NCBI GenBank assembly: GCA_040751775.1
Contig: JBFMGD010000018.1
Location: forward strand, 1 to 50,434
Length of the DNA stretch: 50,434 nt
Direction: 5' to 3'
DNA from: JBFMGD01 sp040751775
GTDB lineage: Bacteria; Bacillota; Dethiobacteria; DTU022
Shown here: positions 40,466-48,867 of the stretch, in pieces
How positions within the stretch are numbered: the first letter of the stretch is position 1
Layout: every line of letters begins with the position of its first letter
The notes under the pieces: generated by a model
Told to the model about the DNA's origin: nothing
The model's input: the letters and a program-made list of their open reading frames with translations, nothing else
Database searches by the model: none
Position numbers and translations under genes: made by a program

Positions 40466-40949
40466 GTTTCAAGATATACATCATTTGATTAATTATTTCT
40501 TTTTCGATGGAAACCATATTTGATTGCAGTGATTCACTCAGTCCGATCTCCGGGCGGACGGCGCCAATCTGAATCCCCAGTACCGCCACATTTTTCGGCA
40601 AACAACCGATCGTTTCGGCGTAAAGCGCCAACTTGAACGGGTCTGACTGGTGGGATGACAACATCTTTTCTGATCGTATCGTTTCCAAATCTTCCAGAGT
40701 ATATTTAAACACTGTACCCGGCTGTGCGCCCACATCTACTGCATCCAGAAAAAGGACATGGTCATAGTTTTCAAACAAGTATAACAGCCCGAGCCCGATT
40801 GTTCCACCGTTAAGGATATCAACCTGCTTATTTTCCCGGTAGAGTGGGAGCAGCCTTTCCGCGAGGATGGGCCCGATACCGTCGTCTCCGCAGAGAATGT
40901 TTCCGATGCCCAACACCAGCAATTTCTTATGACAGTTTTCTTCGAGCAA
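40458..40949 (-). CDS. Hydrogenase maturation protease (HyaD/HybD family)
   Basis: 163 residues with GIGNILCGDDGIGPILAERL, which supplies the acidic nickel-sensing residues, and FLDAVDVGAQPG. It removes the C-terminal peptide of the large subunit after nickel insertion. Here the target would be the LIHPKGSS-type tail of the gene immediately upstream. The start is TTG 40949, with AAAGGGAG upstream. Confidence 0.93.
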   Translation of the reverse strand: MLEENCHKKLLVLGIGNILCGDDGIGPILAERLLPLYRENKQVDILNGGTIGLGLLYLFENYDHVLFLDAVDVGAQPGTVFKYTLEDLETIRSEKMLSSHQSDPFKLALYAETIGCLPKNVAVLGIQIGAVRPEIGLSESLQSNMVSIEKEIINQMMYILKHA

Positions 40950-41019
40950 GGGGTAACTCCCTTTCAGTTATGTTATTACCATTGGGCAGGCCGCCCGCAT
41001 CCGGGCGGCCTGCCATTGT

Positions 41020-42609
41020 TTAACAAAGCGGGTTCAACGATATGACGCTGCTCCCTTTCGGGTGAATCAGGTGGATAGCGCAGGCGAGGCAGGGATCAAA
41101 GGAACGGATAATCCTTAGAATATTTATGGGATTTTCCGGATCAGCTACAGGAGCTCCGATCAGGGCTTCTTCGATTGGGCCTTTTTGTCCGGCTTCATCC
41201 TGCGGTGATGCATTCCAGGTAGTGGGCACTACCATCTGGTAACGCTTAACTTTTTTATCAGAAATGGTGATCCAGTGCCCCAATGCCCCCCGGGGCGCTT
41301 CATTTAGTCCTTGGCCTATCCCTTCAAAAGGAGGTTCCCAATGGGCCGTATCATGGATTGCCGCATTACCGCCGGAGCCGTATACGCCGGTTTCTCCGAT
41401 TAACGCAATCAACTCACTGACCCAATCCTGCACGGCATCAGCCATGACTAAAGTGTCCACGGCCCTGGCGGCATGACGCATTACCGCTCCCGGCCTGGTT
41501 ACCTGAAGCGTTTCCATCAACTCCATGAATGGCGCCGGCTGCATAACGAGCATGCGGGCCAGGGGGCCCACTTCCATCGGTTTACCCTGGTAGCGCGGCG
41601 CCTTAACAAATGAATACCCTTTTGTTTTGTCCAGATTTACATCGGTGACCCGTTCTGAAGGATGCCCGGGCCGAGCTTCATCCTTGTACCAGGAGTAGTC
41701 TACCTCTTCCCGTATAGCGGCGGGATCGAAAGACTGTACTTCAGAAAAATTATTGTTAAATATCACCCCGCTGGGGAACAGCAACTTGCCGCCACTTTGG
41801 TCGAGCGGGTAACCCCCATAACTGAGATAGTGGCCCGCGGTGGCTCCGACGGAAGCTTTCTCCAGGGGAGCAAGGGGGCCTGTAGCCAGTAAAACAGCGT
41901 CGGGGATATAAGTATGGCGCGCAAATGCGATAACTTCATTAAGGATACGCCGGAATTGTTCGACCTGTCCCAGGGTGGGGAAGGAGGTAACTCCTCCCAC
42001 TACCATGGTGGAATGATGCGGCTGTTTTCCGGCGAAGATGGCGGAAGCTTTTCTTCCTTTGGCCTGGATCTCCAGAGCCTGCAAATAGTGGTAGACAAGT
42101 TGGGTCACCAGCTCGGGATCCCTAACGCAAAAATCGTCGGGCTTATACGAGGGGAGGACGGGATGCAGGTCTCCTGCATCTGCAAGACTCTTTATTTTAT
42201 CTTTCACCGCCACCAGTTCCGGTACGCTGCCGGTGTAGGCGAGTACAGCGGTCGGATCGATATAATCAAGAGCCGCAAGGTGGTAAAAATGCAAAATATG
42301 GTCGTGCAACCATAATGCTCCCATCATCAAGTTACGCAGCACCCGGCCCATTTCGGGCACAGTAGCGCCGTGCGCCTCTTCCAAGGCCATGCAGGAGGCC
42401 CAGCCGTGTACGCCGGCACAGACACCGCAGACTCTTTCAACCACGTACGGGACATCCCGGGGGTCTTTACCCACGACAAGCTGTTCCATGCCGCGGAACA
42501 TTGTCCCTACCAGCCTGGCGTCGGAAACAATCCCGTTTGCTATTTCTGCTTCTACCTTGAGGTGGCCTTCTATCCTGGTTACCGGATCGATAACGATTTT
42601 ATTCGCCAT
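41020..42609 (-). CDS. [NiFe]-hydrogenase large subunit
   Basis: About 529 residues. Nickel ligands: RVCGVCAGVH near the N-terminus and DPCLACAIH near the C-terminus, followed by a 16-residue tail for proteolytic removal. The sequence style (VIDPVTRIEGHLKVE, APRGALGHW) fits group 1 uptake hydrogenases. It has no signal and would be exported with the Tat-tagged small subunit. I chose ATG 42609 (GAAGGTGA upstream) over GTG 42621; it overlaps the small-subunit gene by 11 bases. Confidence 0.96.
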   Translation of the reverse strand: MANKIVIDPVTRIEGHLKVEAEIANGIVSDARLVGTMFRGMEQLVVGKDPRDVPYVVERVCGVCAGVHGWASCMALEEAHGATVPEMGRVLRNLMMGALWLHDHILHFYHLAALDYIDPTAVLAYTGSVPELVAVKDKIKSLADAGDLHPVLPSYKPDDFCVRDPELVTQLVYHYLQALEIQAKGRKASAIFAGKQPHHSTMVVGGVTSFPTLGQVEQFRRILNEVIAFARHTYIPDAVLLATGPLAPLEKASVGATAGHYLSYGGYPLDQSGGKLLFPSGVIFNNNFSEVQSFDPAAIREEVDYSWYKDEARPGHPSERVTDVNLDKTKGYSFVKAPRYQGKPMEVGPLARMLVMQPAPFMELMETLQVTRPGAVMRHAARAVDTLVMADAVQDWVSELIALIGETGVYGSGGNAAIHDTAHWEPPFEGIGQGLNEAPRGALGHWITISDKKVKRYQMVVPTTWNASPQDEAGQKGPIEEALIGAPVADPENPINILRIIRSFDPCLACAIHLIHPKGSSVISLNPLC

Positions 42610-43705
42610 GCTTTGCTTCACCTTCTTTCTTCTTATTGAGCAGTTCCGCCACTTTGCTCACCAGGAACGGAGCGGCAACGATACCGGCTCCCAGGGCTGC
42701 CGAACCGGGGTCAATCCCGCCTGTTTGATTTGAAACCGGGTCTAACTGTGGTCCATCCGGGGCAAGGGGGGAGACATAAAGGGGGGAGAGATCTTTGTAA
42801 AACTGGGGCTCTACACAGCCGGCACAGGGGGAGCCGGAACGGATGCAGGAATTGGCGCCGTCATTGAACCAGATGCGGTTACAGTCGGAATGGGTAACCG
42901 GCCCCTTACAGCCCATTTTCAACAGGCACCAGTTTACCGTATCCGGATTATTCCAGTCCGTTAAAAACTGGCCCTTTTCAAAGTATGCCACCCGCGGGCA
43001 GGTATCATGGATAAAGTGGTTGCCGAAGTAAGCCCGTGGCCGTTTCAGCTCGTCAAGGGGCGGTAGTTCATTGAAATTAAGGTAATACATCAGGGTCCCC
43101 ACGAGCCAGTCCGGCTTAAACGGGCAACCCGGAATGTTTATTACCGGTTTATCGGTAACCAGTTCGGCTACACCTTTGGCCCCCGTAAAACCGGCCCTGG
43201 GGATACCGCCGTAAGCGGAGCACGATCCGGCGGCGATCACGGCGGCCGCGTTTTTGGCGGTCTTCGCGAGCAGCTCATCAAATCCTATTCCTTCCACGAA
43301 ACAATAACGCGGATCGCCGGTGGGGATGGAACCTTCAACGACCAGCAGGTAACCTTCCTGCTCTACAGTATCCGCTAAAACTTCGGCACTTAAGTGTCCG
43401 GCCGCATTCATGATCGTGCTATTGAAGCGCATGGAAACAAGATCCAGCAGGATCTCGGCGGGGCCGGGGTTTATGGAAGAAAGAAGGGAACAGCTGCACC
43501 CGGTGCATCCCTGGCCCTGGATCCAGATGACCGGTTTTTTACCGATTACCGCCGTTGTCGCCTCGGCAAAGTGACTGCCGAAATAGTAATCCAGGCCGAA
43601 TACTGCAGCCGTGGCGGCGCAATACTTGATGAACTTGCGCCTCGAGATTCCTTTTAATTCAAGTATTTTAAAGGATACCTCTTTTTGATTATTGCTTGCG
43701 CTCAT
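42599..43705 (-). CDS. [NiFe]-hydrogenase small subunit, Tat-exported
   Basis: 368 residues: Tat signal SRRKFIKYC, proximal cluster region QGCTGCSCSLLSS, AAGSCSAYGGIP, INIPGCPFKPDW, and the medial/distal cluster ligands in HDTCPRVAYFE, CKGPVTHSDC and SPCAGCVEPQF. The C-terminus has a short hydrophobic stretch (about 335-357) that may anchor it. Transfers electrons from the NiFe site to the HybA-like ferredoxin encoded upstream. The start is ATG 43705 with AGGAGGAG upstream. Confidence 0.95.
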   Translation of the reverse strand: MSASNNQKEVSFKILELKGISRRKFIKYCAATAAVFGLDYYFGSHFAEATTAVIGKKPVIWIQGQGCTGCSCSLLSSINPGPAEILLDLVSMRFNSTIMNAAGHLSAEVLADTVEQEGYLLVVEGSIPTGDPRYCFVEGIGFDELLAKTAKNAAAVIAAGSCSAYGGIPRAGFTGAKGVAELVTDKPVINIPGCPFKPDWLVGTLMYYLNFNELPPLDELKRPRAYFGNHFIHDTCPRVAYFEKGQFLTDWNNPDTVNWCLLKMGCKGPVTHSDCNRIWFNDGANSCIRSGSPCAGCVEPQFYKDLSPLYVSPLAPDGPQLDPVSNQTGGIDPGSAALGAGIVAAPFLVSKVAELLNKKKEGEAKHGE

Positions 43706-43751
43706 GTTTCTCCTCCTTATAGCTTAGTATATTTAAGCCAAAAGGCTTGGT

Positions 43752-44645
43752 TTAATCATTCTTGATCCTTGATTCCCCTTTATTGATCCACAGGGCGATG
43801 GCGAGGGCCGCTACGAGGAAAGAACGGATCGGCTTATAGATAATCTCCCAGACTTTTGCAGCGCTGGAAATCTGAGGGTTTTCCGGTAGCGCGTAATTGG
43901 TATCAGTTTCTTCCAGCCCTTCAGCCAGGACGTAAAGCATGGCCAGACCGTTAAGTTCGTGCAGCCCGTATATACCGGCCCGGGGAAAACCATTTCGCTG
44001 CAACTCTTCTACCCGGGCTCCCGCCAGCGCTGTGATTTGTTTTCTGGTCCCGAAAGTCAAGGCCCCGGCAGGGCAGGCTTCCACGCAGGCTGGTGCCGTT
44101 CCCTGGGCCAGGCGATCGGAGCAAAAGGTGCATTTACGGGCAATATTGCGGGCCGGGTCAAACCCGATCACATTAAAGGTACAGTTGGCGATACAGTAAT
44201 TGCAGCCGATGCATTTTATAGAATCTATTTCCACGGTGCCCCAGGTGGTGTAATCGATGGCTCCCACCGGGCAAACTTGAACACACGCGGCATCCTTGCA
44301 GTGCATGCAGCTCTGCCTGATGTAAATTTCTTTTTCTCCGGTTTCACTGTCCTGTGGGCTGATTCGATTATTCACAACATCAATCCACTGGTTGGCGGAG
44401 AAACGCGGCCTCCCTTCCCGGGCCGTATGAAACTTATTCTCTTCCAGCGGGAGATGGTTCCATTTTTTACAGGCAATCATACAGGTTCTGCATCCGGTGC
44501 ATTTTGATGGATCAATGAGCATTGATGCGTCCGCGCCCGATTCGGCAGCGGCGGCAATCCTGGAGAGGCCGGTACCCCCTATACAAGCTGTTGCGGCAAT
44601 CGCTCCCGTGATTTTTATAAACTGGCGGCGTGGTATTTCGGTCAT
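43752..44645 (-). CDS. HybA-like polyferredoxin of the hydrogenase operon
   Basis: 297 residues: Tat signal PRRQFIKITG, four [4Fe-4S] motifs (CTGCRTCMIAC, CMHCKDAACVQVCP, CIGCNYCIANC, CTFCSDRLAQ then CVEACP), and a C-terminal transmembrane helix ending WINKGES. Its body and anchor are closely paralogous to FdhB at 30442, which lacks the signal. It should bridge the hydrogenase and the membrane protein RnfD2 encoded just upstream. Start ATG 44645 behind GGGGGTGA. Confidence 0.94.
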   Translation of the reverse strand: MTEIPRRQFIKITGAIAATACIGGTGLSRIAAAAESGADASMLIDPSKCTGCRTCMIACKKWNHLPLEENKFHTAREGRPRFSANQWIDVVNNRISPQDSETGEKEIYIRQSCMHCKDAACVQVCPVGAIDYTTWGTVEIDSIKCIGCNYCIANCTFNVIGFDPARNIARKCTFCSDRLAQGTAPACVEACPAGALTFGTRKQITALAGARVEELQRNGFPRAGIYGLHELNGLAMLYVLAEGLEETDTNYALPENPQISSAAKVWEIIYKPIRSFLVAALAIALWINKGESRIKND

Positions 44646-44706
44646 ACTAAATCACCCCCGGTGTTATATAGCCGTTCCAATACACTCTATTTAATCAAGC
44701 AGCCCA

Positions 44707-45714
44707 TCATTTATCCGCCTTTTGCACAGCCGGTTTAGGTTTAGTAACCAGCGAGGGCCGCATCTCCTTGGTCTCACCGAACTTTCGCCTCTTGGTCAGG
44801 CGATCGATTAGAGGTACGAAACCGTTCATAATTAAAATAGAGAACGCCATGCCTTCGGTGGGTGCCAGGACCACCCTGAAAAGCATCAGCAGCACCCCTA
44901 TCGCCATCCCGAAGACAATCTTGCCTTGCGCAGTGATGGGACTGGTTACCCAGTCGGTGGCCATGAAGAAAGAGCCGATGATTACCCCGCCTGCCAAAAC
45001 ATGGTAGAGTGGGTTCTGTCCCAACAGCAGCGCCATAATTGCAACAGTGGCTATGATCGTGACTGGTGTGTGCCAGCTGATATGTTTCCTCAGAACCAGG
45101 TAGATACCGCCGACCAGAAGGGCCAGGGAGGAGGTTTCACCAAGGGCACCTCCCGGATAGGCAAGGAAGAGCTCGCTTAACCGGGGCAAATCCGTACCCT
45201 GGATTAACTGGGCCAGCGGCGTTCCCTGAGTCACCGTATCAATGGGCCCAAAATATGGGCGAAGCGGGCCGAAGGCTGCGGTGACATAATAAAACAGGGG
45301 GTAAATCATGATCACGGTCAGCCGGCCGAAGAGAGCCGGGTTAAAACGGTTCCAACCGAGGCCGCCCATCAGTTCCTTGGCCAGGCCGACACCGATAAAT
45401 GTGGCTAGAACCACTGTCCACCAGGCGTTGCCGGGGCCGAACAGCATTGCGACCAGTAGCCCGGTGACCAGGGCGCTGCCGTCATACAGGGTAACCGGTT
45501 TGTTTAAAATCTTTCGAAACAGCAGCTCGGTCAGCACTGCGGTAACCAGGCAGGCAGCGATCAGGAAAAGAGCATAATATTTGAAAAGCACTACCGAAAC
45601 TAGGGTCACAGGCATTAGAGCAATAATGACATCGCGCATGGCATGAGATACAGTTGCCTGTGTTCTTAAGTGCGGTGACGTCGACACCGACAGTTGTAAT
45701 TGATGCTCCTCCAT
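44707..45714 (-). CDS. rnfD: RnfD-type flavin membrane subunit, copy 2
   Basis: About 335 residues, same family and layout as copy 1 (roughly two-thirds identical by eye): SPHLRTQATVSHAMRDV, GGLGWNRFNPALFGR, FMN-Thr region DTVTQGTPLA, GSFFMATDWVTSPITAQGK. ATG 45714 aligns with copy 1 and has AAGGAGGG upstream; the frame is open to 45783. It is the first gene directly joined to the hydrogenase block, separated from rnfC2 by an insertion-sequence remnant. Confidence 0.93.
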   Translation of the reverse strand: MEEHQLQLSVSTSPHLRTQATVSHAMRDVIIALMPVTLVSVVLFKYYALFLIAACLVTAVLTELLFRKILNKPVTLYDGSALVTGLLVAMLFGPGNAWWTVVLATFIGVGLAKELMGGLGWNRFNPALFGRLTVIMIYPLFYYVTAAFGPLRPYFGPIDTVTQGTPLAQLIQGTDLPRLSELFLAYPGGALGETSSLALLVGGIYLVLRKHISWHTPVTIIATVAIMALLLGQNPLYHVLAGGVIIGSFFMATDWVTSPITAQGKIVFGMAIGVLLMLFRVVLAPTEGMAFSILIMNGFVPLIDRLTKRRKFGETKEMRPSLVTKPKPAVQKADK

Positions 45715-45795
45715 AGAGTAACTTATCCCTCCTTGCAACTTGTTTTTAACCCGAGCCATTTGCGTTGCATACCTTTTTTTCAAGTTAAACAGAAA

Positions 45796-46215
45796 TTACT
45801 GCTGCAAATACGCTTTAGCCCCTTCAAAAGGCAGCAAAACCTTAAGCTCATCAATTAACCGGTTAAAGATAGCGTCTATCTCTTCTTCCATATCCATCAG
45901 CTTGCTCAAAAAACGGCTGAAGGCCCAGGTCGTAGGCACCTTATCAAGGCCGCACATTTTGCCTTAACTGGCCGTTTCGTGAAAGCTCTCTAATTAAACT
46001 CTCCACTGAAGGGTGCTGGTAGACAATCCCCGCGAGTGTAGCATTCCACATTCCTCTAACCGGATAATCATCGCGGCCGAAACCGCGCTCTTTTTCTAAT
46101 AGCCGCATCAATGCTTCGTCAGGCATGTAGGTTGTGACCAAACGCAAGCGTTCTAAGTCACCTAAATCCTCAATGGTTGCCACCCAAAAAGACTTTGTTG
46201 TGGTATAATCGCCAT
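45796..46215 (-). pseudogene. Frameshifted 5' remnant of an IS1182-like transposase
   Basis: From ATG 46215 (AGGAGGG upstream) the frame reads MAIIPQQSLFGWQ; a shift leads to IEDLGDLERLRLVTTY and RDDYPVRGMWNATLAGIVYQ; another shift at an A run gives MCGLDKVPTTWAFSRFL and LIDELKVLLPFEGAKAYLQQ, then stop at 45796. This matches the DUF772 N-terminal region of IS1182/IS5-like transposases. The catalytic part is gone. Nothing else coding is visible in 46216-46516. It splits rnfC2 from rnfD2. Confidence 0.8.
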
Positions 46216-46516
46216 GGGAAACCCTCCTTTGTCTTGGTTTATTTCGCAAAAGTATACTTCGCCAAAGAAAGAGGATTTCCCTTTATGTTCCTTTAATGTT
46301 GTTATATTCCAAGCCGATCGCTTAGATCCAATCTAGCCAATTATCAGAAATATCCTTGGGGTCAATTTTGCAATATCCTCCTGGCAAAGCCCGAAAAAAT
46401 CCCATTATACAGCCTCTTCTTGGGGTAAAAAAGTTTTTCTACCTCTCAACAAACCTTACAAATCAAGCGTTCTCAAGGAACGCAAATGGCTCAACCCAAC
46501 AGGCTGGTTAAGCCAA

Positions 46517-47893
46517 CTACTTGGCGGCCCTGGCGGCGGCAATCTGTTTTTTTGTTTCGCGTACGAATTGCACGATCGGCCGGTTGGATGGGCAGACATA
46601 AACGCAGATGCCGCATTCGAAACAGTCCATTGCGCCCCATTCGGCGGCCTGACTGTAGCGACCGGTTTCGGCGTAAGTCCCGATATAATTGGGGTAGAGG
46701 AACATCGGGCAGTGCTCGACGCACTTGGCGCAGCGCACGCAGGCCGTATGTTCGGTTTTTACCACCATCGCCGGAGTAAAGATCAGGATGCCGCTGGAAC
46801 CCTTGACTACCGGAACGTCCAGTCTGCTCTGCGCCCAGCCGGTCATCGGGCCTCCCATGACGATTTTCCCAACCAGGTGGGGAGGCGCGAATACGGGATA
46901 GCGCACTTCACTGGTATCGAGTTCGCCTTCCTCGATGGATGCGCCTTTGAAGCCGCCGCACTGTTCGATGATATGGCCGATCGGCGTGCCGATGCGCACC
47001 CGCACGTTGCCGGGTTTGGCCGCGCCGTCACCGGTGAGCGTCAGCACCCGCTCGTAGAGCGGTTTCTGGAAGCGGCAGGCTTCGCAGACGGCGATGGCGG
47101 TGGCCACGTTTTGCACCACGACACCGACATCGAAGGGCAGCTTGCCCGGGGGAACTTCCCGGTCCATAATCGCTTTAATCAACTGCTTCTCAGAACCTTG
47201 CGGGTACTTGACATCCAGCGCGACCACTTCCATGGTCTCATCGCCGGCGATTTTTAAATTTAAGGCCTCGATGCCGTCAGGCTTGTTTGTTTCGACTCCG
47301 AAGTAGATCTTCGGTGCGTCGACCAGTTTCTGGATTAGCTTGGCGCCTTCAACCAGGGCTTCGGTCGACTCGATCAACAAGCGGTGATCGCAGGTCAGGA
47401 AAGGCTCGCACTCGCAGGCGTTGATAATCACCGCATCGATCGCGCGCGGCGGGCTTAGCTTGACATGAGTCGGAAAGGCTGCGCCGCCCATGCCGACGAT
47501 TCCCGCCTCTTTAACGGCTGCCTTGATCTCGTCCATGGTCAACTTGGACGGATCCCGCTCCGGCCACTTGGGTTCTTCTTGTTTCGGATTAACTGCGATC
47601 ACGACACTCTCCACATCGGTGCCGGTGAAATAAGGCCGGGGCTCGACGGCGGTAACCGTCCCGTCGACACTGGAATGGATCAACGCGCTGACAAATGCGG
47701 CGCTTTCCCCAATCTTTTGGCCTGTTTTTACTTTATCTCCCGCCTTGACCACGGCATGACAGGGCGCCCCCGTGTGCTGGTGCAGGGGGATAACGACCTC
47801 CTTGGGCAGGGAGATGGTGGTGATGGGTTTTTCTTCCGAGAGCTTCTTGAAGTGGGGCAGGAAAACGCCCCGGTTAAATGTTTTTACCGTCAC
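46517..47893 (-). CDS. rnfC: RnfC-type NADH-binding iron-sulfur subunit, copy 2
   Basis: The 458-residue translation is identical to copy 1 (35361-36737), including the flavin/NADH region GMGGAAFPTHVKL and both [4Fe-4S] motifs. The stop is TAG instead of TAA because the repeat ends inside the stop codon. It heads the hydrogenase module but is separated from rnfD2 by about 800 bases holding an IS remnant, so co-transcription is uncertain. Start GTG 47893 after AGGGGTGG. Confidence 0.94.
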   Translation of the reverse strand: MTVKTFNRGVFLPHFKKLSEEKPITTISLPKEVVIPLHQHTGAPCHAVVKAGDKVKTGQKIGESAAFVSALIHSSVDGTVTAVEPRPYFTGTDVESVVIAVNPKQEEPKWPERDPSKLTMDEIKAAVKEAGIVGMGGAAFPTHVKLSPPRAIDAVIINACECEPFLTCDHRLLIESTEALVEGAKLIQKLVDAPKIYFGVETNKPDGIEALNLKIAGDETMEVVALDVKYPQGSEKQLIKAIMDREVPPGKLPFDVGVVVQNVATAIAVCEACRFQKPLYERVLTLTGDGAAKPGNVRVRIGTPIGHIIEQCGGFKGASIEEGELDTSEVRYPVFAPPHLVGKIVMGGPMTGWAQSRLDVPVVKGSSGILIFTPAMVVKTEHTACVRCAKCVEHCPMFLYPNYIGTYAETGRYSQAAEWGAMDCFECGICVYVCPSNRPIVQFVRETKKQIAAARAAK

Positions 47894-47913
47894 TCTTAAC
47901 CACCCCTATAATT
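46518..47913. repeat. 1,396-bp direct repeat, copy 2 (rnfC)
   Basis: Second copy of 35362-36757, offset 11,156 bases. Recombination between the copies would remove lysR, the hydrogenase and the hyp genes. Confidence 0.93.
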
Positions 47914-48072
47914 AAACTTCAAATCAAAACCGGTAAAGCTTTAGATGACCTCCTGAAAAAATGTTACTGCGTAGACTGCAAGTGGTGAACACCTTTTGCC
48001 TTTGTATCACCTCCTTTACACATAACTTCTCGGCAGATAATCTCAAAGTTCGAAATTCTGCTTAAGAAACTT

Positions 48073-48092
48073 GCTTAATATTTATTAAAGCC
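48073..48092. promoter_or_regulatory. GCTTAATA / TATTAAAGCC site upstream of rnfC2
   Basis: GCTTAATATT (48073-48082) next to TATTAAAGCC (48083-48092), a near palindrome. The same two half-sites occur before rnfC1 (36968 and 37021). The rest of 47914-48464 is A/T-rich without a convincing gene; AAGGAGGTG at 48016-48008 (minus) corresponds to the leader site before rnfC1. Confidence 0.4.
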
Positions 48093-48363
48093 GAAAAACT
48101 GCACGATCAAAATTGGTTATTCAGGTTATCGCTGAATGCATGAGAGTAGTTTCACATGCTTCCCGAACACCCTGCGCGAAACATTAGCTAATAATAAGAA
48201 AAAGGTCATAAAGTTTGCTTATGGTTATATGCTTTACTTAATTCGAATATTGTCTGTAAAATCCTTTTTTTTAAAAATTAAAACTATATTATAGTAATTA
48301 CTTTGCAGCGGTCAGCCCTAACCATTTTAACTCTTTTCCTTTGGGGGAAGAGGGTCAAGGTCA

Positions 48364-48389
48364 GTTAAGCGATCTTGTTAAGCGATCTT
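48364..48389. repeat. Tandem 13-bp repeat before arsR
   Basis: GTTAAGCGATCTT occurs twice head-to-tail with no gap, just upstream of the likely arsR promoter. Possible operator or regulator site. Confidence 0.6.
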
Positions 48390-48392
48390 ATG

Positions 48393-48421
48393 TTGACAAA
48401 TTAAATCTGATGTAGTAAGCA
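48393..48421 (+). promoter_or_regulatory. Candidate arsR promoter
   Basis: TTGACA (48393-48398) followed after 17 bases by TAAGCA (48416-48421). The -35 is perfect and the -10 poor. Confidence 0.45.
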
Positions 48422-48464
48422 TAAGATAACTAAATATTTAAATATGTAGGGATGAGACTTGTCT

Positions 48465-48785
48465 ATGATAATCGATTTTTGTAAAGCGCTGGGTGAAGAG
48501 ACGAGAATTAGGATTATCCTGATGCTCTGCCAGGAGGAGATGTGCATTTGCGAGCTGATGGAGCAGTTAAACCTCTCTCAAACCGCAATATCCCACCATG
48601 TGAAGATACTGAAACAAGCGGGCCTGGTTAAGGACCGGCGCAACGGTAAATGGAACTTCTACTCCATTGACAAGCGCGGTTTTACCAGGCAATTTAGGCG
48701 TTTGCACAAAGAGATTATGCTGCCGGTCGAGCAATACGAACATAATTCCAAAGCTGAGCCCAAAGTTAAATGCCCCTTCGATTGA
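48465..48785 (+). CDS. arsR: ArsR-family metal-responsive repressor
   Basis: 106 residues, ArsR/SmtB winged helix: CKALGEETRIRIILMLCQEE, the metal-sensing Cys pair CIC in the alpha-3 region (MCICELMEQL), recognition helix SQTAISHHVKILKQAGLV, and the wing RRNGKWNFY. It should release DNA on arsenite binding. I chose ATG 48465 with AGGGATGAG at proper spacing; TTG 48459 is too close to that site. First gene of the arsR-acr3 unit. Confidence 0.92.
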   Translation: MIIDFCKALGEETRIRIILMLCQEEMCICELMEQLNLSQTAISHHVKILKQAGLVKDRRNGKWNFYSIDKRGFTRQFRRLHKEIMLPVEQYEHNSKAEPKVKCPFD

Positions 48786-48867
48786 CGGGCATCGCGATGT
48801 GGCACCGTAGAGCTATACGGACGATGCGCGGTGTCAAAATATATTCAATCGTTATGAGGTGAACAGT

